DNA from: Toxorhynchites rutilus septentrionalis
Lineage: Eukaryota; Arthropoda; Insecta; Diptera; Culicidae
Length of the DNA stretch: 64,000 bases
Assembly: GCF_029784135.1 (NCBI RefSeq)
Contig: NC_073746.1
Span: forward strand, 245,591,307-245,655,306
Direction of reading: 5' to 3'
The notes beneath the pieces were generated by a model. It was not told where the DNA came from, ran no database searches, and was given only the letters and a program-made list of their open reading frames with translations. Position numbers and translations under genes: made by a program. Positions 11,334-21,645 of this stretch are shown here, piece by piece (the first letter of the stretch is position 1; the number at the start of each line of letters is the position of its first letter).

Positions 11334-12539
11334 ATGTCAACAGAGCAAAAGATACGCGGAATGAGAAACCGAAAACGCAGCATTTTTGCATCGTTCACAG
11401 CTATATCAATTTTTGTAGAAAATCATGAAGCTGAGCGAGATTCACTTGAGATTCCCGTACGCCTGGAAAATCTCATGCAAATTTGGATAGACTACAACAA
11501 GGTTCAAACCGATCTAGAGATGCTAGAAGAAGATGAAGAATTATTGGAGTCGTACCTCAAAGAACGCACTGAATTTGAAAGTTCGTATTATCGCATCAAA
11601 GGAATGCTTCTTGTACACAATAAGCCGAACAACCCTATAGAGGAACAGCGTAGATTCCATGACAACCCCGGTCAAATGAATCAAGTGAAGCTACCGGACG
11701 TGAAGTTGCCAATTTTCAGTGGTGAATTCGACCAGTGGCTGAATTTTCATGACCTATTCGTATCATTGGTCCATTCTGCACAGAACCTGTCGACGATACA
11801 AAAGTATTATTATCTGCGCTCGTCATTGGTTGGTGAGGCATTGAAGCTCATCCAGACCATTCCAATCAGCAACGAGCAATATCCTGTAGCATGGCAAATG
11901 CTTATCGATCATTACCAAAATGATAGACGTCTGAAGAGAACATATGTACAATCGTTGTTCGAGTTTCCTTCAATCAAACGAGAATCAGCTTCCGAACTAC
12001 ATAAACTACTTGAAAAATTTCAATCAAATGTAAAAATACTAAAACAACTTGGTGAGCAAACTGAACACTGGGATGTTCTGCTAATACATTTGCTCAGTTC
12101 TCGATTAGATACCGTAACAAGGCGAGATTGGGAGGAGTTTTCTGAATCAAACAATGTCACAAGGTTCACACAACTTATCGAATTTCTACAGCGAAGAGTC
12201 AACGTTCTTCAAACAGTCAACGTTAATAAACAAGTCGAAACTCCCACTCCCACTCCCATTAACAAAAAACCAAATTTTCTGCGTTCTGGTAATTTGGGAA
12301 TCACGCAGAAATATACACACGATTGTTTGGCTTGTCAAGGACAACATAGTATTTACAAATGCAGTATATTCAGTAAGATGACACCGGACGAACAAGAACG
12401 AGTGCTTCGTCAAAATCAGCTTTGCCGAAACTGTTTGCGGAAAGGTCACTGCGCAAAGGACTGTTCTTCAGCAAACAAGTGGTCGTCATTGCCACAAACG
12501 GCACCACACGATTTTGTGCACAAATCAACAGATAGGTAA
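11334..12539 (+). CDS. gag: BEL/Pao Gag polyprotein
   Basis: 401 residues from an ATG about 420 bp after the LTR. The N-terminal half is helical and charged; residues about 120-300 match the Pao Gag core (a PIFSGEFDQWLNFHDLF stretch, then YYYLRSSLVGEAL). The C-terminal part has cysteine-histidine motifs, CLACQGQHSIYKC near residue 330 and CRNCLRKGHCAKDC near 363, the nucleic-acid-binding knuckles. The protein would form the particle that packages the element RNA. The frame stops at 12539 and overlaps the pol frame by 26 bp in another frame. BEL elements usually have one gag-pol frame, so a small indel near 12.52 kb is likelier than programmed shifting. Confidence 0.9.
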   Translation: MSTEQKIRGMRNRKRSIFASFTAISIFVENHEAERDSLEIPVRLENLMQIWIDYNKVQTDLEMLEEDEELLESYLKERTEFESSYYRIKGMLLVHNKPNNPIEEQRRFHDNPGQMNQVKLPDVKLPIFSGEFDQWLNFHDLFVSLVHSAQNLSTIQKYYYLRSSLVGEALKLIQTIPISNEQYPVAWQMLIDHYQNDRRLKRTYVQSLFEFPSIKRESASELHKLLEKFQSNVKILKQLGEQTEHWDVLLIHLLSSRLDTVTRRDWEEFSESNNVTRFTQLIEFLQRRVNVLQTVNVNKQVETPTPTPINKKPNFLRSGNLGITQKYTHDCLACQGQHSIYKCSIFSKMTPDEQERVLRQNQLCRNCLRKGHCAKDCSSANKWSSLPQTAPHDFVHKSTDR

Positions 12540-15342
12540 CAGCAACGTACATACAACATCAAGCAATCACGTAGAGCAACCTACGAATGCAAAAGGCAAT
12601 ACTACCACAATTCCTTCTGTACCAACTTCACACACCAGTGTAACAAGTTGTGTTTCTTACGAGAAAACCAGGTCACAAGTGCTATTGGCAACGGCCATAG
12701 TGATTTTAGTGGATGAAAGCGGTATGAATCACACAGTTCGAACATTACTTGATTCAGGCAGCGAGTGCTGCTTTGCTACTGAACGAATCAGTCAGCGAAT
12801 GAAAGTCCGTCGAAATAGGGTAAATCTTCCAATCGCCGGCATTGGTCAAGCAGAAACCCATGTTCGATATGTGTTTAAGTCAACACTCAAGTCTAGAGCT
12901 TCCAGTTATTCTACAGTCATCGAGTTTTACGTTCTTCCGAAAGTGACCGTCGACTTGCCTTCAGTTTCGGTCGACTCTTCCCGATGGGCAATTCCATCAG
13001 GAATTCATTTGGCAGATCCGGCATTTTATGATTCAGGTGCAATAGACGTAGTAATTGGAGCAGAAGTATTTTTCGAGATATTCAACACTAAGGGTCATAT
13101 CACATTGGGTGAATCCCTTCCCAACCTGACGAATTCACTTCTCGGTTGGATCGTATCGGGCAAAACATCATTTATGCATAACAGAGATAACGTGCCAACT
13201 TGCAATGTGGCAACCACCGTAGATATCCATCGCAGCATGGAACGTTTTTGGACAATAGAAGATGATCCATCACCAGCCTACTCACCAGAAGAATCCTTAT
13301 GTGAGAAACACTTTTCTGAGACGATTGTTCGTAATCCTGACGGTCGATATACGGTACGCCTTCCCCTTAAACGGGATTTGTTAAACAAATTGGACGATAA
13401 TCGTCGCACTGCTTTGCACCGTTTTCGTCTCCTCGAGAATCGCTTGAAGCGCGATCCTAAACTTGCTGTCGAGTACCGCGCATTTATGAAAGAATACATT
13501 TCGCTTGGTCACATGGAGCCTATCGACGAATCACAGTCAGCTTCTACACTATCATTTTTGCTTCCACATCACCCTTTTGTCCGCGAAAGCAGTAGCACAA
13601 CAAAAGTACGCGTTGCATTCGACGCCTCTTGTCATGGCGCAAAGGGTTTGTCATTAAACGGAATAATGCTCGTTGGACCTGTCATTCAAGAAGAGCTTCG
13701 CTCTCTTATTCTTCGCGCTCGCTTACATCCGATTATGCTCATCGCAGATATAGCCAAAATGTTCCGGCAGATTTGGGTTCATTACGAAGATACTCCACTT
13801 CAACGAATATTTTGGCGGTCATCACCCGAAAACCCACTGATGATTTATGAACTAAAAACCATTACGTATGGCACTGCAGCAGCACCATATTTAGCGACTC
13901 GAGTTTTGAAACAATTAGCCGACGACGAACGTGGAAACTATCCACTCGCAGCAAAGTCAACATATGAAGACTTCTATGTTGACAACTATATCACTGGTAC
14001 CAAGACTATAGGCGAAGCAATAGAGCTTCGGAAACAAATGGAAGCCATGTTTGCATCGGCAGGCATGCAACTTCGCAAGTGGGCAAGCAACTGTCCGGCA
14101 GTATTAGACGATCTTCCTGAAGAAAATCGCGCCATACTACTGACACTGGAATTCGACAAGAATCAAAGCATTAAGACATTAGGCTTGCACTGGGAGCCTC
14201 ACACGGACTTTTTCAAATATGTGATTCCAGAGAAACCATTCGATACCACGATTCCGCTGACAAAGCGTAACATTCTTTCATGTATAGCGAAACTCTTTGA
14301 CCCGTTGGGTTTAGTTGGTCCAGTAGTACTGACGGCGAAGAAAATAATGCAAGCGTTATGGGGCCTGAAAAACGAAAATGGAAGGCCACTCGATTGGGAT
14401 CGAGAAGTACCCGATTCGATGAAAATTCGTTGGACTTCATATCACACACAACTTCCTCAACTGAACAATTTGCGTATTGAACGACTAATAGTACTTCCGA
14501 ATGCAACCTGTATTGAACTCCACTTCTTTTCGGATGCGTCCGAAGCAGCGTATGGTTCGTGTGTATACGTACGGTCATTGAACTCAACAGGCGAAATCAA
14601 GGTCACTTTATTGACTTCACGTTCAAAAGTGGCACCGCTCAAACTACAAAGCATTCCCCGATTGGAGCTCTGTGGAGCGTTACTTTCCGCAGAACTATAT
14701 GCGAAGGTAATGAAGTCGTTACGGATCGATGCTCAAGCGTACTTTTGGGTAGATTCTACCGCAGTGTTGTGTTATCTAAAGGCGACACCAAGCACATGGT
14801 CGACGTTCGTGGCAAACCGCGTGTCAAAGATTCAGCATGCCACGGAAAATTGTGAATGGAATTTCGTGGCGGGTCACAACAATCCAGCAGACATTATTTC
14901 ACGTGGGCTTTCGCCATCAAAATTACTTCAAAGTCAGCTCTGGTGGAAGGGTCCGTCATGGCTTCAGCAACCCACTGACTCGTGGCCCACTTTTGTTCCT
15001 GACATTCAAACAGATTCGGATGTGTCGAAAGATATAAGGAAAACGTCAATTGTATTCACCGCACCATCGTCAATAACACAACCTTTCATCGAGGAATATG
15101 TTGTTAGATTTTCCAATTATCAAAAAATGCTTCGAGTAATGTCGTACGCTCAACGTTTCATCAAAAACAGTTCGGTTTCAAAGGCAGAAAGAGAGAAATC
15201 AAAATTTCTCACAACAAATGAAGTACGTCACGCAGAATTGACTATCATCCAATTAGTGCAGCAAGCAAGCTTTCCTGAGGAATGGAAATCGCTTCAGAAA
15301 AAAACAGATGGTTTCAAGCAAATCACGGTTGCGTTGGTTTAA
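12514..15342 (+). CDS. pol: BEL/Pao Pol: protease, reverse transcriptase, RNase H
   Basis: 942 residues. An aspartic protease motif LLDSGSECCF lies near residue 79. The reverse transcriptase follows: AFDASCHG near 369, LIADIAKMFRQIWV (motif A) near 409, TYGTAAAPYLATR near 450, and FYVDNYITG near 487, where YVDN replaces the common YVDD, a variant compatible with BEL/Pao. RNase H has FFSDASEAAYG near 671, RLELCGALLSAELY near 716 and WVDSTAVLCYL near 745. The frame ends at 15342 just after a run of seven A at about 15299-15305, where the integrase frame takes over, so a one-base slip in this run is the likely break. Confidence 0.92.
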   Translation: MCTNQQIGNSNVHTTSSNHVEQPTNAKGNTTTIPSVPTSHTSVTSCVSYEKTRSQVLLATAIVILVDESGMNHTVRTLLDSGSECCFATERISQRMKVRRNRVNLPIAGIGQAETHVRYVFKSTLKSRASSYSTVIEFYVLPKVTVDLPSVSVDSSRWAIPSGIHLADPAFYDSGAIDVVIGAEVFFEIFNTKGHITLGESLPNLTNSLLGWIVSGKTSFMHNRDNVPTCNVATTVDIHRSMERFWTIEDDPSPAYSPEESLCEKHFSETIVRNPDGRYTVRLPLKRDLLNKLDDNRRTALHRFRLLENRLKRDPKLAVEYRAFMKEYISLGHMEPIDESQSASTLSFLLPHHPFVRESSSTTKVRVAFDASCHGAKGLSLNGIMLVGPVIQEELRSLILRARLHPIMLIADIAKMFRQIWVHYEDTPLQRIFWRSSPENPLMIYELKTITYGTAAAPYLATRVLKQLADDERGNYPLAAKSTYEDFYVDNYITGTKTIGEAIELRKQMEAMFASAGMQLRKWASNCPAVLDDLPEENRAILLTLEFDKNQSIKTLGLHWEPHTDFFKYVIPEKPFDTTIPLTKRNILSCIAKLFDPLGLVGPVVLTAKKIMQALWGLKNENGRPLDWDREVPDSMKIRWTSYHTQLPQLNNLRIERLIVLPNATCIELHFFSDASEAAYGSCVYVRSLNSTGEIKVTLLTSRSKVAPLKLQSIPRLELCGALLSAELYAKVMKSLRIDAQAYFWVDSTAVLCYLKATPSTWSTFVANRVSKIQHATENCEWNFVAGHNNPADIISRGLSPSKLLQSQLWWKGPSWLQQPTDSWPTFVPDIQTDSDVSKDIRKTSIVFTAPSSITQPFIEEYVVRFSNYQKMLRVMSYAQRFIKNSSVSKAEREKSKFLTTNEVRHAELTIIQLVQQASFPEEWKSLQKKTDGFKQITVALV

Positions 15343-16630
15343 CCCGCAGATTTATAACGATGAAGTTATTCGCATGGGTGGACGACTAGGTCGCTCCACA
15401 CAGTCTTTCGATTCTCAGCATAAAATATTGCTTCCACGAAGTCATGCATTCACTACATTACTTGTAAGATGTTTTCACGAACGATACCTCCACGCAGCAG
15501 TGCAACTACTGACGAATACTATTCGGCTGCGAATTTGGATACTGGGTGGACGGAGCGTTGCTCGTAATACCGTCCGTAAGTGCGTTATCTGCTTTCGAGC
15601 AAAGCCAAGTTTAATTCAACAATTTATGTCCGAGCTGCCATCTCAGCGAGTAACCGCTTCAAGGCCATTTTCAACTGTCGGCGTAGACTTCTGGGGGCCA
15701 ATATATATCAAGCCCCGTCATCGTCGTGATGTGCCACCGAAAGCATATGTAGCAGTATTTGTGTGTTTCAGCACAAAGGCTGTCCATTTGGAATTGGTCG
15801 TTGACCTTACAACAGCGAAATTTTTGCAAGCATTTCGCAGATTCGTCTCTCGCCGTGGACTGTGTTCAGATGTATACAGTGATAACGGTAAAAATTTCGT
15901 CGGAGCCGCCAACGAACTTCGACGATTGATGCGATCTGATGAATTCAAACATGCTATATGCACCGAGTCTTCTGCCAAGGGAATACGTTGGCATTTCAAC
16001 CCACCGAGGGGCTCTCATGTTGGGGTGCTCTGGGAAGCAGCCATTGCCTCAGCTCAAAAACATTTTATTCGCGTCTTGGATGACCGAAAGTTGTGCTACG
16101 ATGAAATGGAGACACTTTTGACGCAAATAGAGTGTTGTCTAAACTCGCGCCCACTTACGAAACTCAACGATGATCCTACAGATTTACAACCTTTGACACC
16201 TGGCCACTTTCTAGGGGGGACAGCACTCAATTCCGTACCAGATACAAAGTTCGAGAATATACCGTTTAACAGACTACTTCAATGGCAGCAGACTCAAAAA
16301 ATATTTCAAGACAATTGGAAACGATGGCACATGGAGTACCTGTCATCTCTTCAGCCACGTACAAAGTGGTGTAATCCTCCAACAGAACTACAAAAGGATC
16401 AGCTTGTTTTAATTCTCGATGAGAACCAGCCACCAATGCGCTGGCCGATTGCCAGAATCCAAGAATTACACACCGGAAAAGACGGAGTGGTTCGAGTTGT
16501 CACGCTACAGAAGGGCAATGCACTCATTACTCGCCCAGTAAGTAAAATCTGCTTACTTCCGATAACACCGAACATTTCCATTCCAGACGACGAGATCAAC
16601 ACATCATCAATTCGCCCTCAACATGTGTAA
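15308..16630 (+). CDS. BEL/Pao integrase (C-terminal Pol), frame-shifted from pol
   Basis: 440 residues in the third frame. The N-terminal zinc-binding region includes HERYLHA and CVICFRAKP. The catalytic core has VGVDFWGP (first D), VYSDNGKNFVGA (second D) and HVGVLWEAA (E), giving the D,D-35,E triad. LNSRPLT and a FLGGTALNS stretch follow, as in other BEL integrases. It would insert the cDNA and make 5-bp duplications, in line with the AAAAG repeats here. The catalytic residues are intact, but without frameshifting it cannot be made as part of Pol. The first ATG at 15308 is simply the first in the frame and not a natural start. Confidence 0.9.
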   Translation: MVSSKSRLRWFNPQIYNDEVIRMGGRLGRSTQSFDSQHKILLPRSHAFTTLLVRCFHERYLHAAVQLLTNTIRLRIWILGGRSVARNTVRKCVICFRAKPSLIQQFMSELPSQRVTASRPFSTVGVDFWGPIYIKPRHRRDVPPKAYVAVFVCFSTKAVHLELVVDLTTAKFLQAFRRFVSRRGLCSDVYSDNGKNFVGAANELRRLMRSDEFKHAICTESSAKGIRWHFNPPRGSHVGVLWEAAIASAQKHFIRVLDDRKLCYDEMETLLTQIECCLNSRPLTKLNDDPTDLQPLTPGHFLGGTALNSVPDTKFENIPFNRLLQWQQTQKIFQDNWKRWHMEYLSSLQPRTKWCNPPTELQKDQLVLILDENQPPMRWPIARIQELHTGKDGVVRVVTLQKGNALITRPVSKICLLPITPNISIPDDEINTSSIRPQHV

Positions 16631-16702
16631 ACATCGTCGATATCCCTGATGTCATTAGAATCAATGAAGCTTCAGAAATAGATATTTCAGCCGGGGCCAG
16701 GA

Positions 16703-17082
16703 TGTTCGTATACACGAGTCCTATCCTCGCGACACCTATCTGCCGAAATTAAAAACCATCTAAATATGAGACAACCTTCAGAGGGAAACACCACCACACC
16801 ATTTCATCGAAAATAACATCGCTCATATTCGGTCTGCCGTAAAATAGACCCGTCGTGCGATAGAATCTCTCTCTTCTGCATCGACACTTCAACGGAGTAC
16901 CACGCGAGTTTGGATTAGTAGTTGATAAAATTAACACAGAAAAATTAATGTAAAACGAATAAGAAATAAAAAGAAATTTTAAGTATCGAAGTTGCATACG
17001 CGAGTGTATGTATTTTACACTGAAGTTGACAGAAAAAGATTCCCGGTTACGTTGTCCCACTCCTCCGCTGTGTGGTTAAACA
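16703..17082 (+). repeat. BEL 3' LTR
   Basis: 380-bp partner of the 5' LTR, preceded by the purine-rich tract ending GGGGCCAGGA. The next five bases, AAAAG, repeat the sequence before the 5' LTR. Confidence 0.95.
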
Positions 17083-17544
17083 AAAAGTCACAGGAGGGTT
17101 GTGTCCGAGACACGACCGCATAGTTGACGTAGGATTCCGTTAGACTATCTGTTGATTTTTGATATGTTTGAAGAATAACATCATTAAATTCTTTGATAAT
17201 TATTTGGTGGCTCAGAAAAGACCGTTTTGTTTGGTTGTTGGGTATTGTTCATTCACTTCACTAGTGTTCATTGAGTGATGATGACAGCAATGATGACAGG
17301 AGGATGGTAAACAGTCATTAGATGGTGCATATCAGATAGAAGATACCAAAGTGGAATGAGATATGATGAAAACCACCATCTTTGATCCTAGACGAGATGC
17401 CCCCTGTGTTATGTATGGATGAAATAGAGAAAAAAGAACTCACCGATGTAATATAAGTAATATAATATGTAACAATTATCATTTTTTTACATCGGTAACA
17501 ACATAATACTTTAATATAGAGAGAACATATTTGAAATTGGGAGC

Positions 17545-17695
17545 TGATCTGGCGTGGAGGTAACATCCATACTTCTCACGCTCAAGATCACGAGTTCAAT
17601 TCTCACTCCCGACATTCTTTCAAAATGGAAGGTAAAAGTGACGAACCAGCCAGAAGCGTTGAAAGTCACTATAATACAGAAAAAAAAAATATTTA
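17545..17695 (+). mobile_element. tRNA-derived SINE-like sequence
   Basis: An A-box-like TGGCGTGGAGG at 17550-17560 and a B-box-like AGTTCAATTCT at 17593-17603 have pol III promoter spacing. The tail reads AAAGTCACTATAATACAG and then a run of A, similar to the tail of the 4463-4661 retroposon (AAGTCTCTATAATACAATAC). Target duplications were not identified. Confidence 0.5.
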
Positions 17696-17981
17696 TTTGA
17701 AATGGAAAAAGTAATTTTCATTTATAATTTTGACGTAGGACTACGTCTTTCATTTCTATACCGGGGTGTAAAACCAATGTTTCGAGAACGAAAGCGTTAC
17801 GCCGGAGACCGAGATTTTGAGCGTTAATAGCTCTTAAACAACTGAACGAAATGGTATGATAAACACTTCATTTGAAAGATAAAATGTCTACGCGTCATAT
17901 ACTTGTTACTTTTTCATCCAAAAACTTGTTTCAATAGTCTTAAAATTGCTTTCAAAACAGGCTATTGAAATCAAAAATCGG

Positions 17982-18017
17982 TATATAAGCGAGCGCCACT
18001 CGTAAACCCACTCAGTT
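17982..18017 (+). promoter_or_regulatory. Core promoter of T2
   Basis: TATATAAG at 17982-17989 and TCAGTT at 18012-18017, starts 30 bp apart, as in the other copies. Confidence 0.6.
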
Positions 18018-19136
18018 ATGATTGAACAGCGATTGGAGCATGTTGTCGCTGTTGTTGTGAAGCTAATTTCGTTTATCATGAAAGCGCTGATGAACGGTGT
18101 CACCAAGAGCCTGTTTGTGCACCTAAGGCCAAAAGGGAATCCATCAGGAGGAGAGTGATGCCACGGTTCCGCTTGAAACATCGGAGCAGCCACCACACAC
18201 ACACACACATATACACGCGCGGAATTCTCGTTGCTATCATCGTTGCTGAAAAATAATCTGCCAGTTCCCCTGGGAATTGAAAAATACATTCATGCGAAAT
18301 AGTTTATTTTAATGTTTTCTATCCATATAACACTGCAACCAAATACATTTGGTTTTGTTATTTTTCAATCAATCGCAATTAACAGGAAAGCTTCTGAATA
18401 TTTTTTTTCCCATCAGTGGAAATTTTCGTATCCAATATTGGATGCATAACATGAAAAACGGAAAATGTTTCACATCGCGAAAATCAAGTCATTTTCGAGC
18501 GATTATTTGCTTTCTACTCATATAATGCTGCGACCAAATACATTTCGTTTTTGATTTTTTCAATCAAGTGTGATCAACGTAAGAACACGTCTTTCGGCAA
18601 TTTATTAGAGGTGCAATGAATCTTTAGGAATTCCCGCTCTACGCGCACTGACAAACAATGTTTACTCAACAATTTCTCAAACTAGAAATGGGTGTTGTGA
18701 GAAAGGATTAGCGAACGCGAAAACGACAAACGGGAGAAAGATACGTTTGGAGGTTGAAGGAAATTGGCAGAAAACTTCTTCATTCTATCATTCAAATAAT
18801 GTGATTCATACCACATCGTTTTGCCAGAAAGAGATTATTAATGCTCAAAGGAGGAATCGAGTCCTCCGAGGAAATTACCCAGCGCAAATTAGTGTCGACT
18901 ATCGATTGCGGCATTCGTACACAAATAATTTTATAATGCAGTTTCACCAAAGTGATTTCTTCGATATGGGGATATATTCACTACATCATGTCATGTATTT
19001 CATATTCTTCATTAAGAAATCCATATCCATGGCACCTACCGGTAACGAATTATTATCGAAACCACGATTTTCGCTAAATGCTCCTTTCAGTTCGACCTGT
19101 AAAAAACTTTTCTGTACTCTAATCCATCAAATTTGG

Positions 19137-19152
19137 AGCCCTGAAAAGGGCC
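19137..19152 (-). promoter_or_regulatory. Histone 3' stem-loop after H3 copy a
   Basis: On the minus strand it reads GGCCCTTTTCAGGGCT, the standard histone mRNA stem-loop with one G-U-type end pair. It lies just downstream of the H3 remnant. Confidence 0.85.
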
Positions 19153-19159
19153 GTTGATT

Positions 19160-19545
19160 ATATGCTAAGCTAATATAGCACGCTCTCCTCGGATACGATG
19201 GGCCAGCTGGATGTCCTTGGGCATGATGTGACGCGTTTTGCATGGATAGCACACAAATTGGTATCTTCGAATAAGCCTCCTGCAGCGTCATAGCCGCGGA
19301 ACTTTGGAAGCGCAAGTCGGTTTTGAAGTCCTGAGCAATTCCACGAACCAAATGCTGCAAAGGTAGCTTGCGGATCAGCAATTCGGTCGACTTCCGATAG
19401 CGATGAATTTCACGCAAAGTTCCCGGTCGATAGCGATGTGGCTTCTCCACCTATCCTGCTACTGGTGCGCTTATCCGAGCTGACTTCGTGTGCCTTACCA
19501 CCGAATGACTAACGAGCTGTCTGCGAAAGACTAACGAGCTCGAGT
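19160..19545 (-). pseudogene. Histone H3 pseudogene, copy a
   Basis: The minus-strand frame contains [20 protein letters not shown], then [20 protein letters not shown] and [20 protein letters not shown], unmistakable for histone H3 from about residue 37 to 105. The end of H3 ([16 protein letters not shown] region) follows in a shifted frame after a deletion near the LQEA segment. The N-terminal tail is present but scrambled and carries a small tandem duplication near 19507-19540. A histone stem-loop lies just beyond the 3' end. H3 would form the nucleosome core with H4. This copy is dead, and its lesions are shared with copies b and c. Confidence 0.92.
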
Positions 19546-19771
19546 CCTCACGGTGCGAGAGTAGAGTAAGAAATGGACGAAAGCAAAGGAAGCGTCATTT
19601 TATAAACCATAAAAGTATAGAATCTAAATCCCACCCTTATTATATTCGTGAGTATATAGTAAGCTTATACAATAAAGAGGGTGGGGTTTACATTCGATTC
19701 TTTTATGTTTTATAAAATGACACTTCCCTTGCTTTCGTTCATTTCTTACTCTACTCTCGCACCGTGAGGAC

Positions 19772-20150
19772 TCGTTTCATCGGGACTAAGCAAACAGCTC
19801 GTTAGTCTTTCGGTGGTAAGGCACCACGAAAGCAGCTCGGATAAGCGCATCAGCCGCAGGAAGCGTGAAGAAGCCACATCGCTATCGACCGGGAACTTCG
19901 CATGAAATTCGTCGCTATCAGAAGTCGACCGAATTGCTGATCCGCAAGCTACCTTTGCAGCATTTGGTTCGTGGAATTGCTCAGGACTTCAAAACCGACT
20001 TGCGCTTCCAAAGTTCCGCGGCTATGACGCTGCAGGAGGCTTATTCGAAGATACCAATTTGTGTGCTATCCATGCAAAACGCGTCACATCATGCCCAAGG
20101 ACATCCAGCTGGCCCATCGTATCCGAAGAGAGCGTGCTATATTAGCTTAG
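19772..20150 (+). pseudogene. Histone H3 pseudogene, copy b
   Basis: The core reads [20 protein letters not shown], then [19 protein letters not shown] and [20 protein letters not shown]. Compared with H3, a two-codon segment after PGT is altered and a deletion after LQEA shifts the frame, so the last 25 residues are read in another frame. Upstream, the tail is recognisable around 19780-19850 (a TKQTAR-like start, GGKAPRKQL, and SAPATGGV as SASAAGSV), in broken frames with a TAG in it. It is the mirror copy of a and cannot encode H3. Confidence 0.92.
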
Positions 20151-20161
20151 CATATAATCAA

Positions 20162-20177
20162 CAGCCCTTTTCATGGC
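20162..20177 (+). promoter_or_regulatory. Mutated histone stem-loop after H3 copy b
   Basis: AGCCCTTTTCATGGCT keeps the loop but has a mismatched stem base compared with copies a and c. Confidence 0.7.
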
Positions 20178-20499
20178 TCCAAATTTGATGGATTAGAGTT
20201 CAGAAAAGTTTTTTACAGGCTGAACTGAAAGGAGCATTTAGCGAAAATCGTGGTGTCGATGATAATTCGATACCGATAGGTGCCATGGATATGAATTTCA
20301 TAATGAAAAATATGAAATATATGACATGATGTAGTGAATATATCCCCATATCGAAGAAATCACTTTGATGAAACTGTTTACCGTTTGTCGTTTTTAATTG
20401 TTGGGAAAGGGCATTATTTCTGCTGACTAAATTCCAAGAAAAAATCCATTCCTTCTTTAAGCGTGATTCATTCTGCTTCGGATCAACGGAACAGTATGA

Positions 20500-20850
20500 T
20501 AATTATTTCATACAAAAGATAAAATGTCCAAGAGTTATATGATTGCTATTTATTGAGTCGAAAAATTGTTTCAATAGCTTAATGATAGCTTCGAAAACAG
20601 GTTATTGAAATCATTCGTATCCGTATGTAGCGCGCCCACTTGGAAACCCATTAATCTTATTGGAATGTGAGATGGGGAAGCTCATACTTACGTCTATGCA
20701 TTATGCTGTACACTACAGACTTTTTTTCTCCGTACTGATTAAGAAGCCGACCAAACTATCGGTCGACAAGTCAGTCTGCAGTCGGCGGGGGCTCTTAATT
20801 TCGTTTTTGCAGGCCGAACCGAAAAAATTTCAGTCGAGTTAACTCTTTTT
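20500..20850 (+). repeat. Diverged copy of the T promoter-proximal module
   Basis: Landmarks of the T left module recur in order: AGTATGATAA, AAGATAAAATGTC, TTGTTTCAATAGC, AAAACAGGTTATTGAAATCA. The TATATAAG box is lost (GTATGTAGCGCG at that place). This places an old T-like module inside the histone block. Confidence 0.6.
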
Positions 20851-20852
20851 TA

Positions 20853-21077
20853 CAGTAATGCTTTTGAATCCGGACACTTTGCATTACATTCAATATCATA
20901 CCACAGCCATAACATTTTTTTCATGTTGAATTTATGCGATTAATAGTTGCTAATATAGTTACTGATAGTTTTTTGATAGTTACTAATCAATCGCATTAAT
21001 TCAACATGCAGAAAATGTTGTGGCTGCGGTATGGTATTAAATGTAACGCAAAGTGTCCGGATTCAAATACATTACTG
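20853..21077. mobile_element. 225-bp foldback MITE, TA-flanked
   Basis: The left end reads CAGTAATGCTTTTGAATCCG. The right end reverse-complements to CAGTAATGTATTTGAATCCG. The similarity extends about 100 bp into each arm, so the element can fold on itself. TA flanks both ends (20851-20852, 21078-21079), fitting the Tc1/mariner group. It is non-coding. Confidence 0.8.
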
Positions 21078-21223
21078 TATACTTACTTCGATGTTATTCG
21101 TTTCTCTCTCAGGGTAAGCATCGAATATAATAAGGGTGGGGTTTAGATTCAATACTTTTATGGTTTATAAAATGACGCTTCCTTTGCTTTCGTTCATTTA
21201 TTACTCTACTCTCGCACCGTGAC

Positions 21224-21612
21224 GACTCGTTTGTTTTGGACCAAGCAGATAGCTAGTTAGTCTTTCAGTGGTAAGGCACACGAAAGCAGCTCGGATAAGC
21301 GCACCAGCCGCAGGATAGGTGAAGAAGCCACATCGCTATCGACCGGGAACTTTGCGTGAAATTCATCGCTATCGGAAGTCGACCGAATTGCTGATCCGCA
21401 AGCTACCTTTGCAGCTTTTGGATCGTGGAATTGCTCAGGACTTCAAAACCGACTTGCGCTTCCAAAGTTCCGCTGTTATGACGCTGCAGAAGGCTTATTC
21501 GAAGATACAAATTTGTGTGCAATCCACGCAAAACGTGAAACGTGATGTGACGACATCATGCCCAAGGACATTCAGCTGGCCCATCGAATCCAAGGAGAGG
21601 GTGCTATATTAG
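21224..21612 (+). pseudogene. Histone H3 pseudogene, copy c
   Basis: The frame from 21319 reads [20 protein letters not shown], then [19 protein letters not shown] and [25 protein letters not shown] is closer to true H3 than the SSAAM of copies a and b. The same deletion after LQ-A shifts the frame, and there is an extra insertion near 21535-21555. The leader from about 21113 matches the middle of the palindrome (GGGTGGGGTTTA, TTTATAAAATGAC, ACTCTACTCTCGCACCGTGA). It is not functional. Confidence 0.92.
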
Positions 21613-21629
21613 CTTAGCATATAATCAAC

Positions 21630-21645
21630 GGCCCTTTTCAGGGCT
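21630..21645 (+). promoter_or_regulatory. Histone 3' stem-loop after H3 copy c
   Basis: GGCCCTTTTCAGGGCT, intact stem and loop, 18 bases after the end of the H3 remnant. Confidence 0.85.

Larger units (their letters stand above)
10533..17082 (+). mobile_element. BEL/Pao LTR retrotransposon, nearly complete
   Basis: A 6550-bp element with two 380-bp LTRs beginning TGTTCG and ending AACA. It is flanked by the 5-bp direct repeat AAAAG (10528-10532 and 17083-17087), the usual size for BEL/Pao. After the 5' LTR comes a tRNA primer site; before the 3' LTR lies a GGGGCCAGGA purine-rich tract. The internal region encodes Gag with zinc knuckles, then protease, reverse transcriptase, RNase H and integrase in that order. 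The LTRs differ at seven positions by eye (about 98% identity), so the insertion is fairly young. Two frame changes (near 12.52 and 15.3 kb) split the gag-pol frame. It landed at the end of T1. Confidence 0.95.
18939..20376. repeat. 1.4-kb inverted repeat with two H3 pseudogenes
   Basis: The left arm begins CAGTTTCACCAAAGTGATTT at 18939 and the right arm ends with its near complement at 20376. Arms of about 700 bp meet near 19657. Shared landmarks in mirror order are the ATATTCACTACATCATGTCAT stretch region, the histone stem-loop, the H3 pseudogene body and the TTTATAAAATGAC block. The arms differ by scattered substitutions, so the palindrome is not brand new. Confidence 0.8.
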
